Shown: positions 17,529 to 27,043, numbered from the stretch's first letter. The stretch: DNA of 55,299 nt from Clostridium folliculivorans (GCF_024341905.1 NZ_BQXY01000015.1:1-55299), one strand, 5' to 3'. Numbers and translations: made by a program. Notes: generated from the letters alone by a model not told the origin.

Positions 17529-17716
17529 TAAACTTTTAAATTATAAATCTACTTTTAAGGAATATTTTTCTCTTAAGTTCTGTAATAATATTACATACAG
17601 GTAATATTGTTTCAAAAGAAGTCTATGTTTCGTAAAGAAGAGTCTTAAAAGGTTCCTGGATCGAGCATAATGATTTAAGTAGAAACTTTGTAGCCGAACT
17701 AACGGAGGAAAATTAT

Positions 17717-19099
17717 ATGCTAAGCAGAGCTAAAAGAAATAATAATATGAAATCCTTAATAATTGCTGCTACTGCTGGTGTAATTGTTGTGGGAGTTTCA
17801 GCTATTACATATTGGCATTCCATTGAGAATTACGTAAAGCAATGGGATAATAAAATATATAGTAGAGTAAGGATAGAAGGAATAGATTTGTCAGGTAAGT
17901 CAAAGGCTGAAGCGGTACAATTATTAAATGATGAACTTAGAAAGCTTGCGGATGATAAAAAAATAATTGTAAAGGTTCAGGAAAAGAAATTTCAATTAGA
18001 CTATAAAACAATAAAACCACAGTATGATATAGAAACTGCTGTGAACGAAGCACTTAAGTATGGAAAAGACAAAGGGCTTCTAGATAGGAAGAGGTTAATA
18101 AAAAGTGGTCCAATAACTAATATAAATCTCAATTTTAAATATGATAGTGAAGAATTAAATAAGTTTGAAAAAAGTATTGCCTCTAAGATAGACAAAAAAC
18201 CTAAAGATGCTTCAATAAATATAATCAATCAGTCAATTACAATAAATGAAGAGCAAAGTGGAGCTGTTTTAAATAAGGAATTACTTGATAAAAGTTTGAA
18301 GGAAGCATTAACTGGATCCTGGAATAAGGATATATCGGTTAATGGTGAGATAAAAGTGGCTAATGCAAAGATAACTAAAGAACAGCTCTCAAGGATTGAT
18401 GGAGTTTTGGCTTCATTCTCAACGGATTATTCTACCTCAACCGAAGCTAGAGCTAATAATATAGCAATAGCTGCAAAGGCTTGCAACGGAAAAGTAGTTA
18501 TGCCGGGAGAGGTTTTTAGTTATAATAAAACGTTAGGTGAAAGGACTTACGAAAAGGGTTACATGGAGGCTCCGATCTATAAAAATAATGAAGTGGTTGA
18601 TGATGTAGGTGGCGGCATATGTCAAGTTTCTACAACCTTGTATAGAGCTGCTATGAGGGCCAATCTTAAAGCAGTGGAGAGGCATAACCATTCTTTTAAG
18701 GCGACTTATTCACCGCTTGGGCTTGATGCTACAGTGACTTGGGGATATCTAGATTATAAGTTTAAAAACACATATGATTTTCCTATTTACATAGAAGCCA
18801 TGACCAGTGGAAGATCTGTAAGTTTTAATATATATGGTAGTAAAGCTGGATTGGGTAGCAAGAGATACGACTTGGTATCAGATGCCCCTGTTGTAATCCA
18901 AGCTATGGTTAATGAAGTGAATGATCCGACTCTGCCAGAGGGACAAATAGTAATGGATGAAAAACCAATTGACGGCTATAAGGTTAAGTCTTATTTAGTC
19001 ACTTATGAAAATGGCAAAGAAATAGCAAGGGAAGCTGTAGCTTATGATACCTATATTAAGAAAGATGGGGTAAGACGGATAGGAACTAAAAGAGACTAA
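17717..19099 (+). CDS. VanW-family envelope protein with peptidoglycan-binding and G5-like domains
   Basis: Encodes 460 residues. An N-terminal membrane anchor (about 13-31) is followed by a PG_binding_4-like region (GIDLSGKSKAEAVQLLNDEL). The VanW domain at ~235-375 carries ARANNIAIAAKACNGKVVMPGEVFSYNKTLG and DVGGGICQVSTTLYRAA. The tail is a G5-like beta domain (VNEVNDPTLPEGQIV). Proteins of this architecture sit in the cell envelope of clostridia and are not by themselves vancomycin resistance factors. GGAGG lies before the ATG. Its molecular activity is unknown in general. A hairpin repeat and a terminator follow. Confidence 0.9.
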   Translation: MLSRAKRNNNMKSLIIAATAGVIVVGVSAITYWHSIENYVKQWDNKIYSRVRIEGIDLSGKSKAEAVQLLNDELRKLADDKKIIVKVQEKKFQLDYKTIKPQYDIETAVNEALKYGKDKGLLDRKRLIKSGPITNINLNFKYDSEELNKFEKSIASKIDKKPKDASINIINQSITINEEQSGAVLNKELLDKSLKEALTGSWNKDISVNGEIKVANAKITKEQLSRIDGVLASFSTDYSTSTEARANNIAIAAKACNGKVVMPGEVFSYNKTLGERTYEKGYMEAPIYKNNEVVDDVGGGICQVSTTLYRAAMRANLKAVERHNHSFKATYSPLGLDATVTWGYLDYKFKNTYDFPIYIEAMTSGRSVSFNIYGSKAGLGSKRYDLVSDAPVVIQAMVNEVNDPTLPEGQIVMDEKPIDGYKVKSYLVTYENGKEIAREAVAYDTYIKKDGVRRIGTKRD

Positions 19100-19130
19100 T
19101 ATGAAACAATTGTAAAAAGAAAAAATATAT

Positions 19131-19180
19131 CGCCTGCCAGATTCTTTTTATATGCATCCGGAAAGGCAGATGCGCAAAAA
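19131..19180 (+). repeat. Dispersed hairpin repeat, family II (copy a)
   Basis: CGCCTGCC (19131-19138) pairs with GGCAG..GCG. The core GGAAAGGCAGATGCGC is followed by A7 and then directly by the terminator at 19183. Related copies lie at 23109, 45198, 45997 and 50566. Confidence 0.6.
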
Positions 19181-19182
19181 AA

Positions 19183-19217
19183 TTCGCTGAATAAGGTGGC
19201 TTCAGCGGATTTTTTTA
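19183..19217 (+). terminator. Terminator after the VanW gene
   Basis: A 9-bp stem TTCGCTGAA/TTCAGCGGA (19183-19191, 19201-19209) is followed by T7. Confidence 0.85.
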
Positions 19218-19362
19218 TTTCTTAGGAAGTTATAACAAAACAAAATCTTTAATGATTAAAATTTATTAAATTATTAAGTTTTATCTGTGAACTCCAATGG
19301 ATAATAATGTTATAGTTGGGCACTTTATATAAAGGGAATTATAAAAAAGGAGTGCTTTACAA

Positions 19363-21855
19363 ATGGTAGCTTGGATAAGAGCAAATATAAAAAGTTTAAT
19401 TGTATCTTTTTTGTTTTTCAGTATATCATATATAAATTTCTTTAGTTTTACTGATACAAGAATGATTTTATCCATTATAGCAGCTGAGGTATTTCTAACA
19501 TTTATGGCAGGTACTATAGGATTAAATTTAGATAAAAAGTTCGTAATATTGTTGTTATTGTTAAGCATATTGGTAAATGCATTAGTAGGATATAATAAGC
19601 TGTATTTTTCTAATTTATTTTTAATATCATACGCTATATGGTACTTTATAACTAAGTTTGCGGGTAAAGGTAAGGAGCTTTTTTTAATAGCTTTTAGCAC
19701 TAGTATTGTAATCATATATCTAGCTTCATTAATATATATAAAGATCCCATTATTCACAATAATATTTTATCCTATCTATTTACTAGGCAATATTTCACAA
19801 GATAATTTTTCTAGTAAAAGTATACTACAAGATATCTTAATTACATTATGTATACCTTTTGATGTGTTTTTCCTTAATTGCATTTTTAGAATTGAGGGTT
19901 CATATAGTGTTATTCAGAATATGTCTATATTTAGAATGTATAACAGTGACATAAAGACTCTATTACTAACTCTTTTTATTTGGCTTGTATATAGTAGTTT
20001 ATGCGTTTCGGCATCTTATCTAGTCTATAGAATTTTTAGTAGTATACAAAAGTGGAGATTATACTGCACAAATTTATCAAATGAATATAAGAAAAACTTA
20101 ATTTTATCGATAAATTTAAAATTGATTTCTGCAACTTTTATAGTTTATTTCAGTGATTGTATATTAAGAAAGCAGTTAATTACTGACTTGAATAAGTTTC
20201 TTAATATACATCAATTAGTAAATCTTATGATTGTGCTGATGGTATATATAGTTATAATCTCTTTATTAGGAGAAAACTTAGGTAGAATTATATTTTATTT
20301 ATCAATCAGCATTATCCTTATTGCAAATATAGTTAAGTTGAGTTTTTTTGATGAACCGTTTTATCCATGGGAAATATATTTAATGAAAGATGCTTTTATG
20401 ATTGGAATTAGATATATTAACTATCAAATAGTTATAGCAATAATAGGAATGTCTATTTTGCTTATTATGCTGGCAATTAAGTTTAGAAAATACATTGTGC
20501 AAAGTTTAAGGCCAAAGCTAAGGTTCAATATGCTGATTTTAGCTTTAATAATATTTGCAATGAATGTATATATATTAGATAACTCGGGATATTTATCTGA
20601 TTTAGGTATTGGTAAGTCATGGTATACAGGTAAAGAGGAAGCAGTAGACAATGGCTTATTTGTTGAAAATTTTTTTCTCATAAAAGATTACGATGAATAT
20701 ATATCTGATAAACCAGAAGGATATTCTAAGGAAAGTATTAATAGTGTGTTAGATAAGCTTAGCAGATGTAATGATGTTAAGGTTTCTTCGGAGGTTAATA
20801 TAAAACCTAATGTTATAGTAATTATGAGTGAAAGTTTTTGGGATGCTACACAACTTAAGGGAGTTACGTTTGACAGAGACATAATTGGAAATGTAAGAAA
20901 GGATATTAAGGGATCTATAGTATCGCCAGTATTTGGTGGAGGAACAGCAAATGTAGAGTTTGAGGCATTAACAGGCTTAAGTAACTATTTCACTAACCCT
21001 GGAATAATACCTTATAATGTATATTTGAGAAGACCTACCCCTAGTATTGCTAACGTGTTTAACAAAAATGATTATGATACTATAGCGATACATCCTAATG
21101 ATAAAACTTTTTATAATAGAGATAAGGTCTATAAATATATGGGATTTAACAGGTTTATAGATAGAGAGGGGTTTGATAAAGAAAAAGATATTAAAGGTAC
21201 TAACATAGCTGATGAAAAAGTAATGGATATGATACTAAGTCAAATATCTTCTGGTGACAATCCTAAGTTTGTATTTGCAGTGACTATGCAGAATCATGAT
21301 CCTTACCTAAATGAATATAGTAAGCTAGAGGTTAACACATCATCAAAAAAGTTGAATGAAGCAGAGATGTCTATTTTAAGTAACTATGCATCTGGTATCT
21401 ATGATGCAGATAGAGCTTATGAAAAGCTTATTAACAGTTTGAAAAATTCTGATAAACCTACATTAGTTTATTATTTTGGAGATCATCTACCAAGACTAGG
21501 TAAACCAATAGGTGTATATGATGTGTATAATGCACTCAATTACTTCAATGATAAGGAGAAAATAGATACTGATATTAATAGTTACATTACTCCTGTCGCT
21601 ATATGGTCTAACTATAAAGGTATTTCTCCTATAGCTTCAAAAGTATCTCCAGCTCAATTGTCGTTACATATATTAAAAGAATCTGGTGTGTCTTACCCGA
21701 TGTATTTTAATATACTTGAACGATTAAATAGGGAACATCCTTATTTGCAAAATCATTTAAGTGGAAAAGAGATTCAAGATGAAGAGTTGGTAAAGGATTA
21801 TAAGCTTATACAATATGATTTATTATTTGGAAATCAATATCTAAATGAAAATTAA
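19363..21855 (+). CDS. LTA synthase-like membrane phosphoglycerol transferase
   Basis: Encodes 830 residues. The first ~430 are strongly hydrophobic with about ten or more membrane segments, many more than the five of a classic LtaS. The C-terminal half is an extracellular sulfatase/alkaline-phosphatase-fold domain. Family metal- and substrate-site residues are recognisable: the glutamate in IVIMSESFWD (E490), the nucleophile threonine in FGGGTANVEFEALTG (T528), the histidine in TMQNHDPY (H645), and YFGDHLP (D707, H708). It probably transfers phosphoglycerol or a similar group to a wall or lipid polymer. AAGGAG lies 11 bases before the ATG. It is not in an operon with other teichoic genes; the exact polymer is unknown. 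Confidence 0.88.
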   Translation: MVAWIRANIKSLIVSFLFFSISYINFFSFTDTRMILSIIAAEVFLTFMAGTIGLNLDKKFVILLLLLSILVNALVGYNKLYFSNLFLISYAIWYFITKFAGKGKELFLIAFSTSIVIIYLASLIYIKIPLFTIIFYPIYLLGNISQDNFSSKSILQDILITLCIPFDVFFLNCIFRIEGSYSVIQNMSIFRMYNSDIKTLLLTLFIWLVYSSLCVSASYLVYRIFSSIQKWRLYCTNLSNEYKKNLILSINLKLISATFIVYFSDCILRKQLITDLNKFLNIHQLVNLMIVLMVYIVIISLLGENLGRIIFYLSISIILIANIVKLSFFDEPFYPWEIYLMKDAFMIGIRYINYQIVIAIIGMSILLIMLAIKFRKYIVQSLRPKLRFNMLILALIIFAMNVYILDNSGYLSDLGIGKSWYTGKEEAVDNGLFVENFFLIKDYDEYISDKPEGYSKESINSVLDKLSRCNDVKVSSEVNIKPNVIVIMSESFWDATQLKGVTFDRDIIGNVRKDIKGSIVSPVFGGGTANVEFEALTGLSNYFTNPGIIPYNVYLRRPTPSIANVFNKNDYDTIAIHPNDKTFYNRDKVYKYMGFNRFIDREGFDKEKDIKGTNIADEKVMDMILSQISSGDNPKFVFAVTMQNHDPYLNEYSKLEVNTSSKKLNEAEMSILSNYASGIYDADRAYEKLINSLKNSDKPTLVYYFGDHLPRLGKPIGVYDVYNALNYFNDKEKIDTDINSYITPVAIWSNYKGISPIASKVSPAQLSLHILKESGVSYPMYFNILERLNREHPYLQNHLSGKEIQDEELVKDYKLIQYDLLFGNQYLNEN

Positions 21856-21872
21856 ATTTTTAATATTTTTTA

Positions 21873-21901
21873 TTGACAAATTTAAAGTGTCAGCATATTA
21901 T
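21873..21901 (+). promoter_or_regulatory. Promoter of the T-box leader
   Basis: TTGACA (21873-21878), a 17-base spacer and TATTAT (21896-21901). Confidence 0.75.
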
Positions 21902-21934
21902 AATAATATAACCTAGAAAGTTGATAAGATTAAT

Positions 21935-22207
21935 AGGAAATTGCTGTGATAAGAAATAGTAGCATGAGATTAGCTATCAGAGATAAGTCTCCCTGGCTGA
22001 AAGAGATTTTTAGTAAACCTTATGTGAATGCATCTTTGAGCTCTGCCTCGAATTATAGTAGACGGCAGCGGGTACGCTCGTTAAAGCGTTAGGGTATGAA
22101 AGTACCTAAATTCGGAGATAACCTTAGAATTTAACTTAGGGTTAATTAGAGTGGAACCGCGGAATATAACTTCTGCCTCTATATATGTTAGAGGTAGGAG
22201 TTTTTTT
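21935..22207 (+). promoter_or_regulatory. T-box leader with terminator; specifier probably UAU (Tyr)
   Basis: The T-box sequence AGAGTGGAACCGCGG is at 22148-22162 and a 12-bp terminator with T7 is at 22169-22207. Stem I shows ATAGTAG on the 5' side (21957 onwards) and the apical CTGGCTGAAAG. On the 3' side, GAA (22050-22052) is followed by TTAT and AGTAG. In T-box leaders the specifier usually follows GAA plus one base, which gives TAT (22054-22056), a tyrosine codon. Reading directly after GAA would give TTA, leucine. No Met or Cys codon is present although sulfur genes lie downstream. The uncharged tRNA would block the terminator and allow expression of the methyltransferase. Confidence 0.92.
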
Positions 22208-22305
22208 AGTGTATAGAAAATCGATTTAGTATTTTTTAATTACCCATGTATAAGAAAAATCATAGTTGTTGAGATTATAATTTTATTTTGAAAGGAGAAG
22301 ACAAT

Positions 22306-22932
22306 ATGAATTCTAATCAGTATTTTGATAGTATAGCAAATAAGTGGAATACTATGAGAAGTGAATATTTTAAGGATGAGGTAAGGGATAGAATAGTAGC
22401 AAAATTTAATATTAAAGATAAAGTGGTGGCTGATTTAGGATGTGGAACAGGATTTGTTTCATTGGGACTTGCTCGAGAATCAGCAATGGTATTCTCTTTA
22501 GACAGATCATACAATATGCTGAAAGAACTAAAAGCTTCAGCTAACAATGTAGGACTTAAAAATATTTATCCAATAAAATCTTCTTTGGATGACTTAGCGC
22601 TATTTGATGAATCAATAGACGGAGTTTTTATAAATATGGCGTTGCATCATATAGTAGATGCAGAAAAAGCTATAAAAGAAATGTATAGAGTATTAAAGCA
22701 AAACGGAACTGTTTTGATATCTGATGTATACCAGCATAATGGTGAATGGGCTAGAGAAGAAATGTATGATGAATGGCTAGGCTTCTCTGAAAAGCAGATC
22801 AGGCAATGGTTAGAAGTGGCTGGGTTCACAGATGTAAAGGTAGAAGATACTGGACTTAGATGTGAAGGTTATTCAAGCAAGGGTGAATTCACAAACCCAG
22901 GCATATTTATGGCTACGGCTATTAAGAAATGA
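22306..22932 (+). CDS. Class I SAM-dependent methyltransferase
   Basis: Encodes 208 residues. The SAM-binding motif I is VVADLGCGTGFVSLGLA (about 40-56). It is followed by the acidic SLDRS loop, NMALHHIVDAEKAIKEMYRVLK and a C-terminal segment typical of methyltransferase domains of the UbiE/Methyltransf_11 type. I chose ATG 22306 because AAAGGAG lies 8 bases upstream; TTG 22288 lies before that site and is not a credible start. It is the only gene between the T-box leader and a terminator at 23168, so it is the direct target of the T-box. The substrate cannot be told from sequence; a tyrosine-linked or sulfur-linked small molecule is possible. Confidence 0.88.
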   Translation: MNSNQYFDSIANKWNTMRSEYFKDEVRDRIVAKFNIKDKVVADLGCGTGFVSLGLARESAMVFSLDRSYNMLKELKASANNVGLKNIYPIKSSLDDLALFDESIDGVFINMALHHIVDAEKAIKEMYRVLKQNGTVLISDVYQHNGEWAREEMYDEWLGFSEKQIRQWLEVAGFTDVKVEDTGLRCEGYSSKGEFTNPGIFMATAIKK

Positions 22933-22946
22933 ATGTAAAGTAAATT

Positions 22947-23033
22947 ATGTACCACTTCAATATATCTGCCATATTAAATTTAATGAAGTTAAGTAGAAAT
23001 CGTAAGATGCTGCTTTATGATGAAGTGGTACAT
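22947..23033. repeat. Palindrome-ended intergenic element, family I (87 bp)
   Basis: 13-bp perfect terminal repeats ATGTACCACTTCA (22947-22959) and TGAAGTGGTACAT (23021-23033). The ends match those at 9351-9447; the interior differs. Confidence 0.65.
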
Positions 23034-23108
23034 CCTTATATTGAGTATTTACAAGAAATGTACTAATAGATAAGTTTAATTATAAGGTTTAAATAATTAT
23101 TGGCATTT

Positions 23109-23160
23109 CTCTGCTGGCTTTGCATCATATACATTTGGAAAAGCAGATGTGTTAAAAAAC
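23109..23160 (+). repeat. Dispersed hairpin repeat, family II (copy b)
   Basis: CTCTGCTGG, then ATATACATTTGGAAAAGCAG, then ATGTG and A6. Same order as at 19131, and again directly followed by a terminator with GGCTTC in its loop. Confidence 0.5.
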
Positions 23161-23167
23161 TCATATA

Positions 23168-23192
23168 AGAAGTTGGCTTCGGCAACTTTTTT
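23168..23192 (+). terminator. Terminator upstream of mccB
   Basis: GAAGTTG/CAACTTT with a short GCTTCGG loop and T6 (23168-23192). It separates the T-box gene from mccB. Confidence 0.75.
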
Positions 23193-23285
23193 ACAATATA
23201 AAAATATAATAAATCTATAAAACACTTACTCTTTGTGCTTAAAGATTGATGTACAAGGATACTTAAAAATTAGGAGGAAATAATT

Positions 23286-24431
23286 ATGAATTTTGAATCA
23301 TTGTTAATACATGGAGGAATAGATGGAGACGAAAGAACAGGAGCAGTTAATGTACCTATATTTCAAACTTCAACATATAAACAAACTGGATTTGGTGTGA
23401 ATAAAGGATATGAGTACTCAAGAACTGGAAATCCGACTAGAGAAGCTGTAGAAAAGTTAATAGCTGAGTTGGAAAGAGGATATGCAGGTTATGCCTTTGC
23501 TTCTGGAATGGCAGCAATAACAGCAGTTGTTTCATTATTTAAATCAGGAGATAAGCTTCTTATATCAAACAATCTTTATGGTGGAACTTTTAGAGTTCTT
23601 GATAAAGTGTTTAAGAATTTTGATATAAGTTATGGAATAGTTAATACAACTGACCTTGAAGAAATTAGAGCAAGTATAGATGATAAGGTAAAAGCTATAT
23701 TTATAGAAACTCCAACAAACCCTTTGATGGATATAACAGACATTGAAGCAGTTTCAAAAATAGCTAAGGAAAATTCAATACTAACAGTAGTGGATAATAC
23801 TTTTATGACTCCATACCTTCAAAGACCAATAGAATTAGGTGCTGATATAGTGGTTCATAGTGCTACTAAGTATCTAGGTGGACATAGTGATTTGGTAGCT
23901 GGGTTAGTTGTTGTTAATAATGAAGAGTTAAGTGAAAGACTTCATTTTATACAAAATTCCACTGGTGGTGTCTTAGCTCCGTTTGATTCTTTCTTGCTAA
24001 TCAGAGGGATAAAGACTTTGGCTGTTAGAATGGATAGACATAACAAGAATGCAGATGTTATAGCTAAATATCTAAGTAATAGAGAAGAAATAGAGAAAGT
24101 TTTTTACCCAGGACTTGAAGGCCACATAGGACATGATACTCATAAAAAGCAAGCAAGTGGATTTGGTGGAGTTATATCTTTCGTTCTTAGAGAGGGTTAT
24201 GATTATAAGAAATTTGTTGAATCTCTAGATGTAATAACCTTTGGAGAAAGTTTAGGTGGAGTGGAATCACTAGTTTGCCATCCAGCATCTATGACTCATG
24301 GATCAATTCCTTATGAAATAAGACAAAAGGTTGGAATAGTTGATAATTTAATAAGACTTTCCATAGGGATAGAAAGTGAAGATGATTTAATTAAAGATAT
24401 ACAGAGTGCTTTAAATAAATCTAAGATATAA
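23286..24431 (+). CDS. mccB: Cys/Met-metabolism PLP enzyme, probable cystathionine gamma-lyase
   Basis: Encodes 381 residues of the cystathionine gamma-synthase/lyase family. Key features are YEYSRTGNPTR (44-53), ASGMAAITA (72-80), the aspartate in VVDNTFMTPYLQRP (D170), and the PLP lysine in HSATKYLGGHSD (K195). Such enzymes may act as cystathionine gamma-lyase, gamma-synthase or homocysteine/cysteine desulfhydrase. The next gene is MccA-like, which favours the reverse-transsulfuration lyase, splitting cystathionine to cysteine. GGAGG lies 7 bases before the ATG. No T-box or SAM riboswitch precedes it. The 45-base gap to the next gene implies an operon. Confidence 0.88.
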   Translation: MNFESLLIHGGIDGDERTGAVNVPIFQTSTYKQTGFGVNKGYEYSRTGNPTREAVEKLIAELERGYAGYAFASGMAAITAVVSLFKSGDKLLISNNLYGGTFRVLDKVFKNFDISYGIVNTTDLEEIRASIDDKVKAIFIETPTNPLMDITDIEAVSKIAKENSILTVVDNTFMTPYLQRPIELGADIVVHSATKYLGGHSDLVAGLVVVNNEELSERLHFIQNSTGGVLAPFDSFLLIRGIKTLAVRMDRHNKNADVIAKYLSNREEIEKVFYPGLEGHIGHDTHKKQASGFGGVISFVLREGYDYKKFVESLDVITFGESLGGVESLVCHPASMTHGSIPYEIRQKVGIVDNLIRLSIGIESEDDLIKDIQSALNKSKI

Positions 24432-24475
24432 GAATAGAGATACTTATTGATAAACAATTTAAAGAGGGGATTAAT

Positions 24476-25387
24476 GTGGAATATATAAATGATATAAGAG
24501 AACTTATAGGTAATACACCTATTATTAAATTAAATCATTTTAATTTAAAAGAAGGAGTAAATATATTTGCAAAACTAGAGTATTGCAATCCAGGTGGTAG
24601 TGTAAAAGATAGAATTGGCGAATATATGATAAAAGCTGCCGAAGATAAAGGGTTACTAAAAAAAGGTTACACAATTATTGAGGCAACTGCTGGCAATACT
24701 GGACTCGGGGTAGCTTTGGCTGCAATTAATAAGGGGTACAATATTATATTTGTGGTACCTACAAAGTTTTCTGAAGAAAAACAAATGCTTATGAGGGCGC
24801 TTGGTGCTAAAGTCATAAACACTCCTAGAGAGTTTGGTATGTTAGGGGCGGTTGAAAAAGCAGAAGAGCTTTTAAAATTTACAAAGAATTCCATTAGCTT
24901 TAAGCAGTTTGAAAATATATATAACCCTCTTGCTCATTACGAAACTACAGGTCCTGAAATATTCAAAGCCTTAGATGGAAATATAGATTATTTGGTAGCA
25001 GGTGCTGGTAGTGGAGGGACTTACAGTGGTGTAGTAAGATATCTTAAAGAGCAAGATGAAAATATAAAAGGAATACTAGCAGATCCAGAGGGTTCAACTA
25101 TGGGTGGTGGAATAGCTGGCTGTTATAATATAGAAGGCATAGGTAATGATTTTATACCAAAAACTATGGATATGAATTTAGTAGACCAGATAATAAAGAT
25201 TAATGATGAAGAATCCTTTAAATTAGTAAAGGAACTTGCATATAAGGAAGGCATAATAGTAGGAAGTTCATCTGGGGCAGCGCTTTCAGCGGCATTGAAA
25301 CTTGCACAGACTATAGACAAGGGAAATATTGTTACAATATTTCCTGATAGAGGGGATAGATACCTGAGTAAAGGTATCTATAACTAA
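24476..25387 (+). CDS. mccA: Probable O-acetylserine-dependent cystathionine beta-synthase
   Basis: Encodes 303 residues of the CysK/CBS fold. The N-terminal IGNTPIIKLN and the PLP lysine in GGSVKDRIG (K44) are intact. The phosphate loop reads EATAGNTGLG (69-78) where true cysteine synthases usually have EPTSGNTG; the EATAGNTG form is the one I associate with B. subtilis MccA (YrhA). It should join homocysteine to (O-acetyl)serine to give cystathionine for the upstream MccB. The start is GTG with AGAGGGG upstream. A plain cysteine synthase (cysK) is the alternative. Confidence 0.85.
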   Translation: MEYINDIRELIGNTPIIKLNHFNLKEGVNIFAKLEYCNPGGSVKDRIGEYMIKAAEDKGLLKKGYTIIEATAGNTGLGVALAAINKGYNIIFVVPTKFSEEKQMLMRALGAKVINTPREFGMLGAVEKAEELLKFTKNSISFKQFENIYNPLAHYETTGPEIFKALDGNIDYLVAGAGSGGTYSGVVRYLKEQDENIKGILADPEGSTMGGGIAGCYNIEGIGNDFIPKTMDMNLVDQIIKINDEESFKLVKELAYKEGIIVGSSSGAALSAALKLAQTIDKGNIVTIFPDRGDRYLSKGIYN

Positions 25388-25407
25388 AATTTTATAACGA
25401 TTAAAAG

Positions 25408-25441
25408 TTGCAGGAGTTTTATAACTTCTGTAATTTTTTTG
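25408..25441 (+). terminator. Terminator of mccB-mccA
   Basis: An 11-bp stem with two wobbles (25408-25418 with 25423-25433) is followed by T8. The region 25442-25664 is AT-rich and empty. Confidence 0.85.
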
Positions 25442-25664
25442 TTCCAGATTTTCCAATTTTAATCATTACGTAAACATATCAATAATCTAATAATGTATAA
25501 TTTATTATATAATGGTTTTAATATTTTAATATAAGGTGTTTGTTAAAGCTAACTGTAGACTTGAAAGAGTGATTAAATTAAGTAAATAATTAAGGATTAT
25601 TTTGATGATATTAGATTAAAAATTGATTCATAAATAAAATACTAAAATATACTGGAGTGATATT

Positions 25665-26399
25665 TTGAATACTAGTAAAAATAATATAATGACAACAAAA
25701 AACATACTAAGAATTGTTACAGTAGTATATTCTTTATGGGTAATTTTTTGTCCTTATAAAGGACCTAGATTTATGATATGGAATTTGTTTTTGGCATGGA
25801 TCCCTTTAGAAGTTATAGATAGTATAATAAAGATAGATAAAGAAAACAAAACTAACAAAGTGATTTTTATGAACTATATATTATGGATAGTTTGGTTGCT
25901 TTTTTATCCTAATTCACCATATATGATTACAGACTTCATACACATAGTCAGTAATAAATACTATTTAGCTAAACCTATCCATCTAAACTACGCAATAACC
26001 AATAAGATATTATTTAATGATAATTTTAAGATATGGGTTGATTTTGTCAACATTGCAATTGGGGCATGGTTGGGATATGTAGTGGGATTCCTTTCCTTGA
26101 GTAAGGCTCAGCAATTATTTAGCAGAAGATATGGAAAGATAATTTCATGGGTTATTGTATTTTTGATAAATATGGCAAGCGGTTTTGCTATATATCTAGG
26201 GCGTTTCATAAGGTGGAATAGTTGGGATGTCATTACTAATCCCAAGAATATAATAGTTATTTTAGTAAATAACATTAACAGAAAGAGTTTCAATTTTACA
26301 ATATTATTTGGCATATTTACTTTTATTATATACATAATAAATCATGCTGTACGAAAAGATAATATTTTTATAGAAGGAGAAGAAAATTTTGAAATTTGA
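25665..26399 (+). CDS. DUF1361-family membrane protein
   Basis: Encodes 244 residues with about six membrane segments. The family hallmark LFYPNSPYMITDFIHI sits near residue 80-95, together with WNLFLAWIPLE near 38-50 and FAIYLGRFIRWNSWD near 175-190. The function of DUF1361 proteins is unknown. The start is TTG 25665 with TGGAGTGA upstream. Its end overlaps the next gene by 11 bases, so the two are translated together and likely work together. Confidence 0.85.
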   Translation: MNTSKNNIMTTKNILRIVTVVYSLWVIFCPYKGPRFMIWNLFLAWIPLEVIDSIIKIDKENKTNKVIFMNYILWIVWLLFYPNSPYMITDFIHIVSNKYYLAKPIHLNYAITNKILFNDNFKIWVDFVNIAIGAWLGYVVGFLSLSKAQQLFSRRYGKIISWVIVFLINMASGFAIYLGRFIRWNSWDVITNPKNIIVILVNNINRKSFNFTILFGIFTFIIYIINHAVRKDNIFIEGEENFEI

Positions 26400-26946
26400 T
26401 GATTTATATTATATTGCTGATGAGCTTAACAAGAAAAAAGTAAGATGGATGATAGGGTCATCGGTATTATTATACTTCCATGGAATGGTTAATAGTCCTA
26501 ATGATATTGATGTAGTTATTGATGAAAAAGATATAATGAAAGTAAAAGCTATATTTGATAAGATTGGAATAGAGCAAGCGAAAGAGAAAAAGTATCCATA
26601 TCTAACTGAATATTTTTATACTTATATAGTAAGAGATACATCGGTAGATATAATGTGTAACTTTGGTGTAGCTCATCAGTATGGAGATTATAGACTGAAA
26701 ATTGACGAGTCAGCTATAGTTGAATATAGAAAAATAAATGATGTTATATTGCCATTAAGCTCTTTAGAAGATTGGTATGTACTATATCAACTAATGCCAG
26801 GAAGAGAAAATAAGGTTAATATGATTGAAGAATTTCTTATTAGTAATGGTGTTGATCACTATGAACTTTTTGAGAGGGCTCTAACACAACCTTTGCCGGA
26901 AGCAGTTGCCTATAATGTTAATAGATTCATAGGTGATAAAAGCTAA
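26389..26946 (+). CDS. Nucleotidyltransferase-like (AbiEii/MNT-type) protein
   Basis: Encodes 185 residues. WMIGSSVLLYFHG (about 20-32) and NSPNDIDVVIDEKD (35-48) give the G-S...D-x-D core of the nucleotidyltransferase superfamily, with a further aspartate in DTSVDIMCNFG. This pattern resembles uncharacterised AbiEii/MNT-like proteins. There is no HEPN partner next to it; the partner is instead the overlapping DUF1361 membrane protein. The start is TTG with AAGGAG 9 bases upstream. The substrate is unknown, and a toxin role is not supported by context. Confidence 0.72.
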   Translation: MKFDDLYYIADELNKKKVRWMIGSSVLLYFHGMVNSPNDIDVVIDEKDIMKVKAIFDKIGIEQAKEKKYPYLTEYFYTYIVRDTSVDIMCNFGVAHQYGDYRLKIDESAIVEYRKINDVILPLSSLEDWYVLYQLMPGRENKVNMIEEFLISNGVDHYELFERALTQPLPEAVAYNVNRFIGDKS

Positions 26947-27043
26947 AGAGTATAAATTAAAGTTAGGCTATGTTTAAGAATGTTTTTGAAATTAAGTGTT
27001 TAATCACTTATTTTAATATGATGATTAAAAAGTGCCGAAAATT

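Noticed and set aside
19281..19757. Minus-strand ORF of 158 codons
   Set aside because: Antisense to the start of the LTA-synthase-like gene, with hydrophobic mirror composition only.
22288..22305. TTG start extending the methyltransferase by six residues
   Set aside because: The strong AAAGGAG site lies inside this extension and points to ATG 22306.
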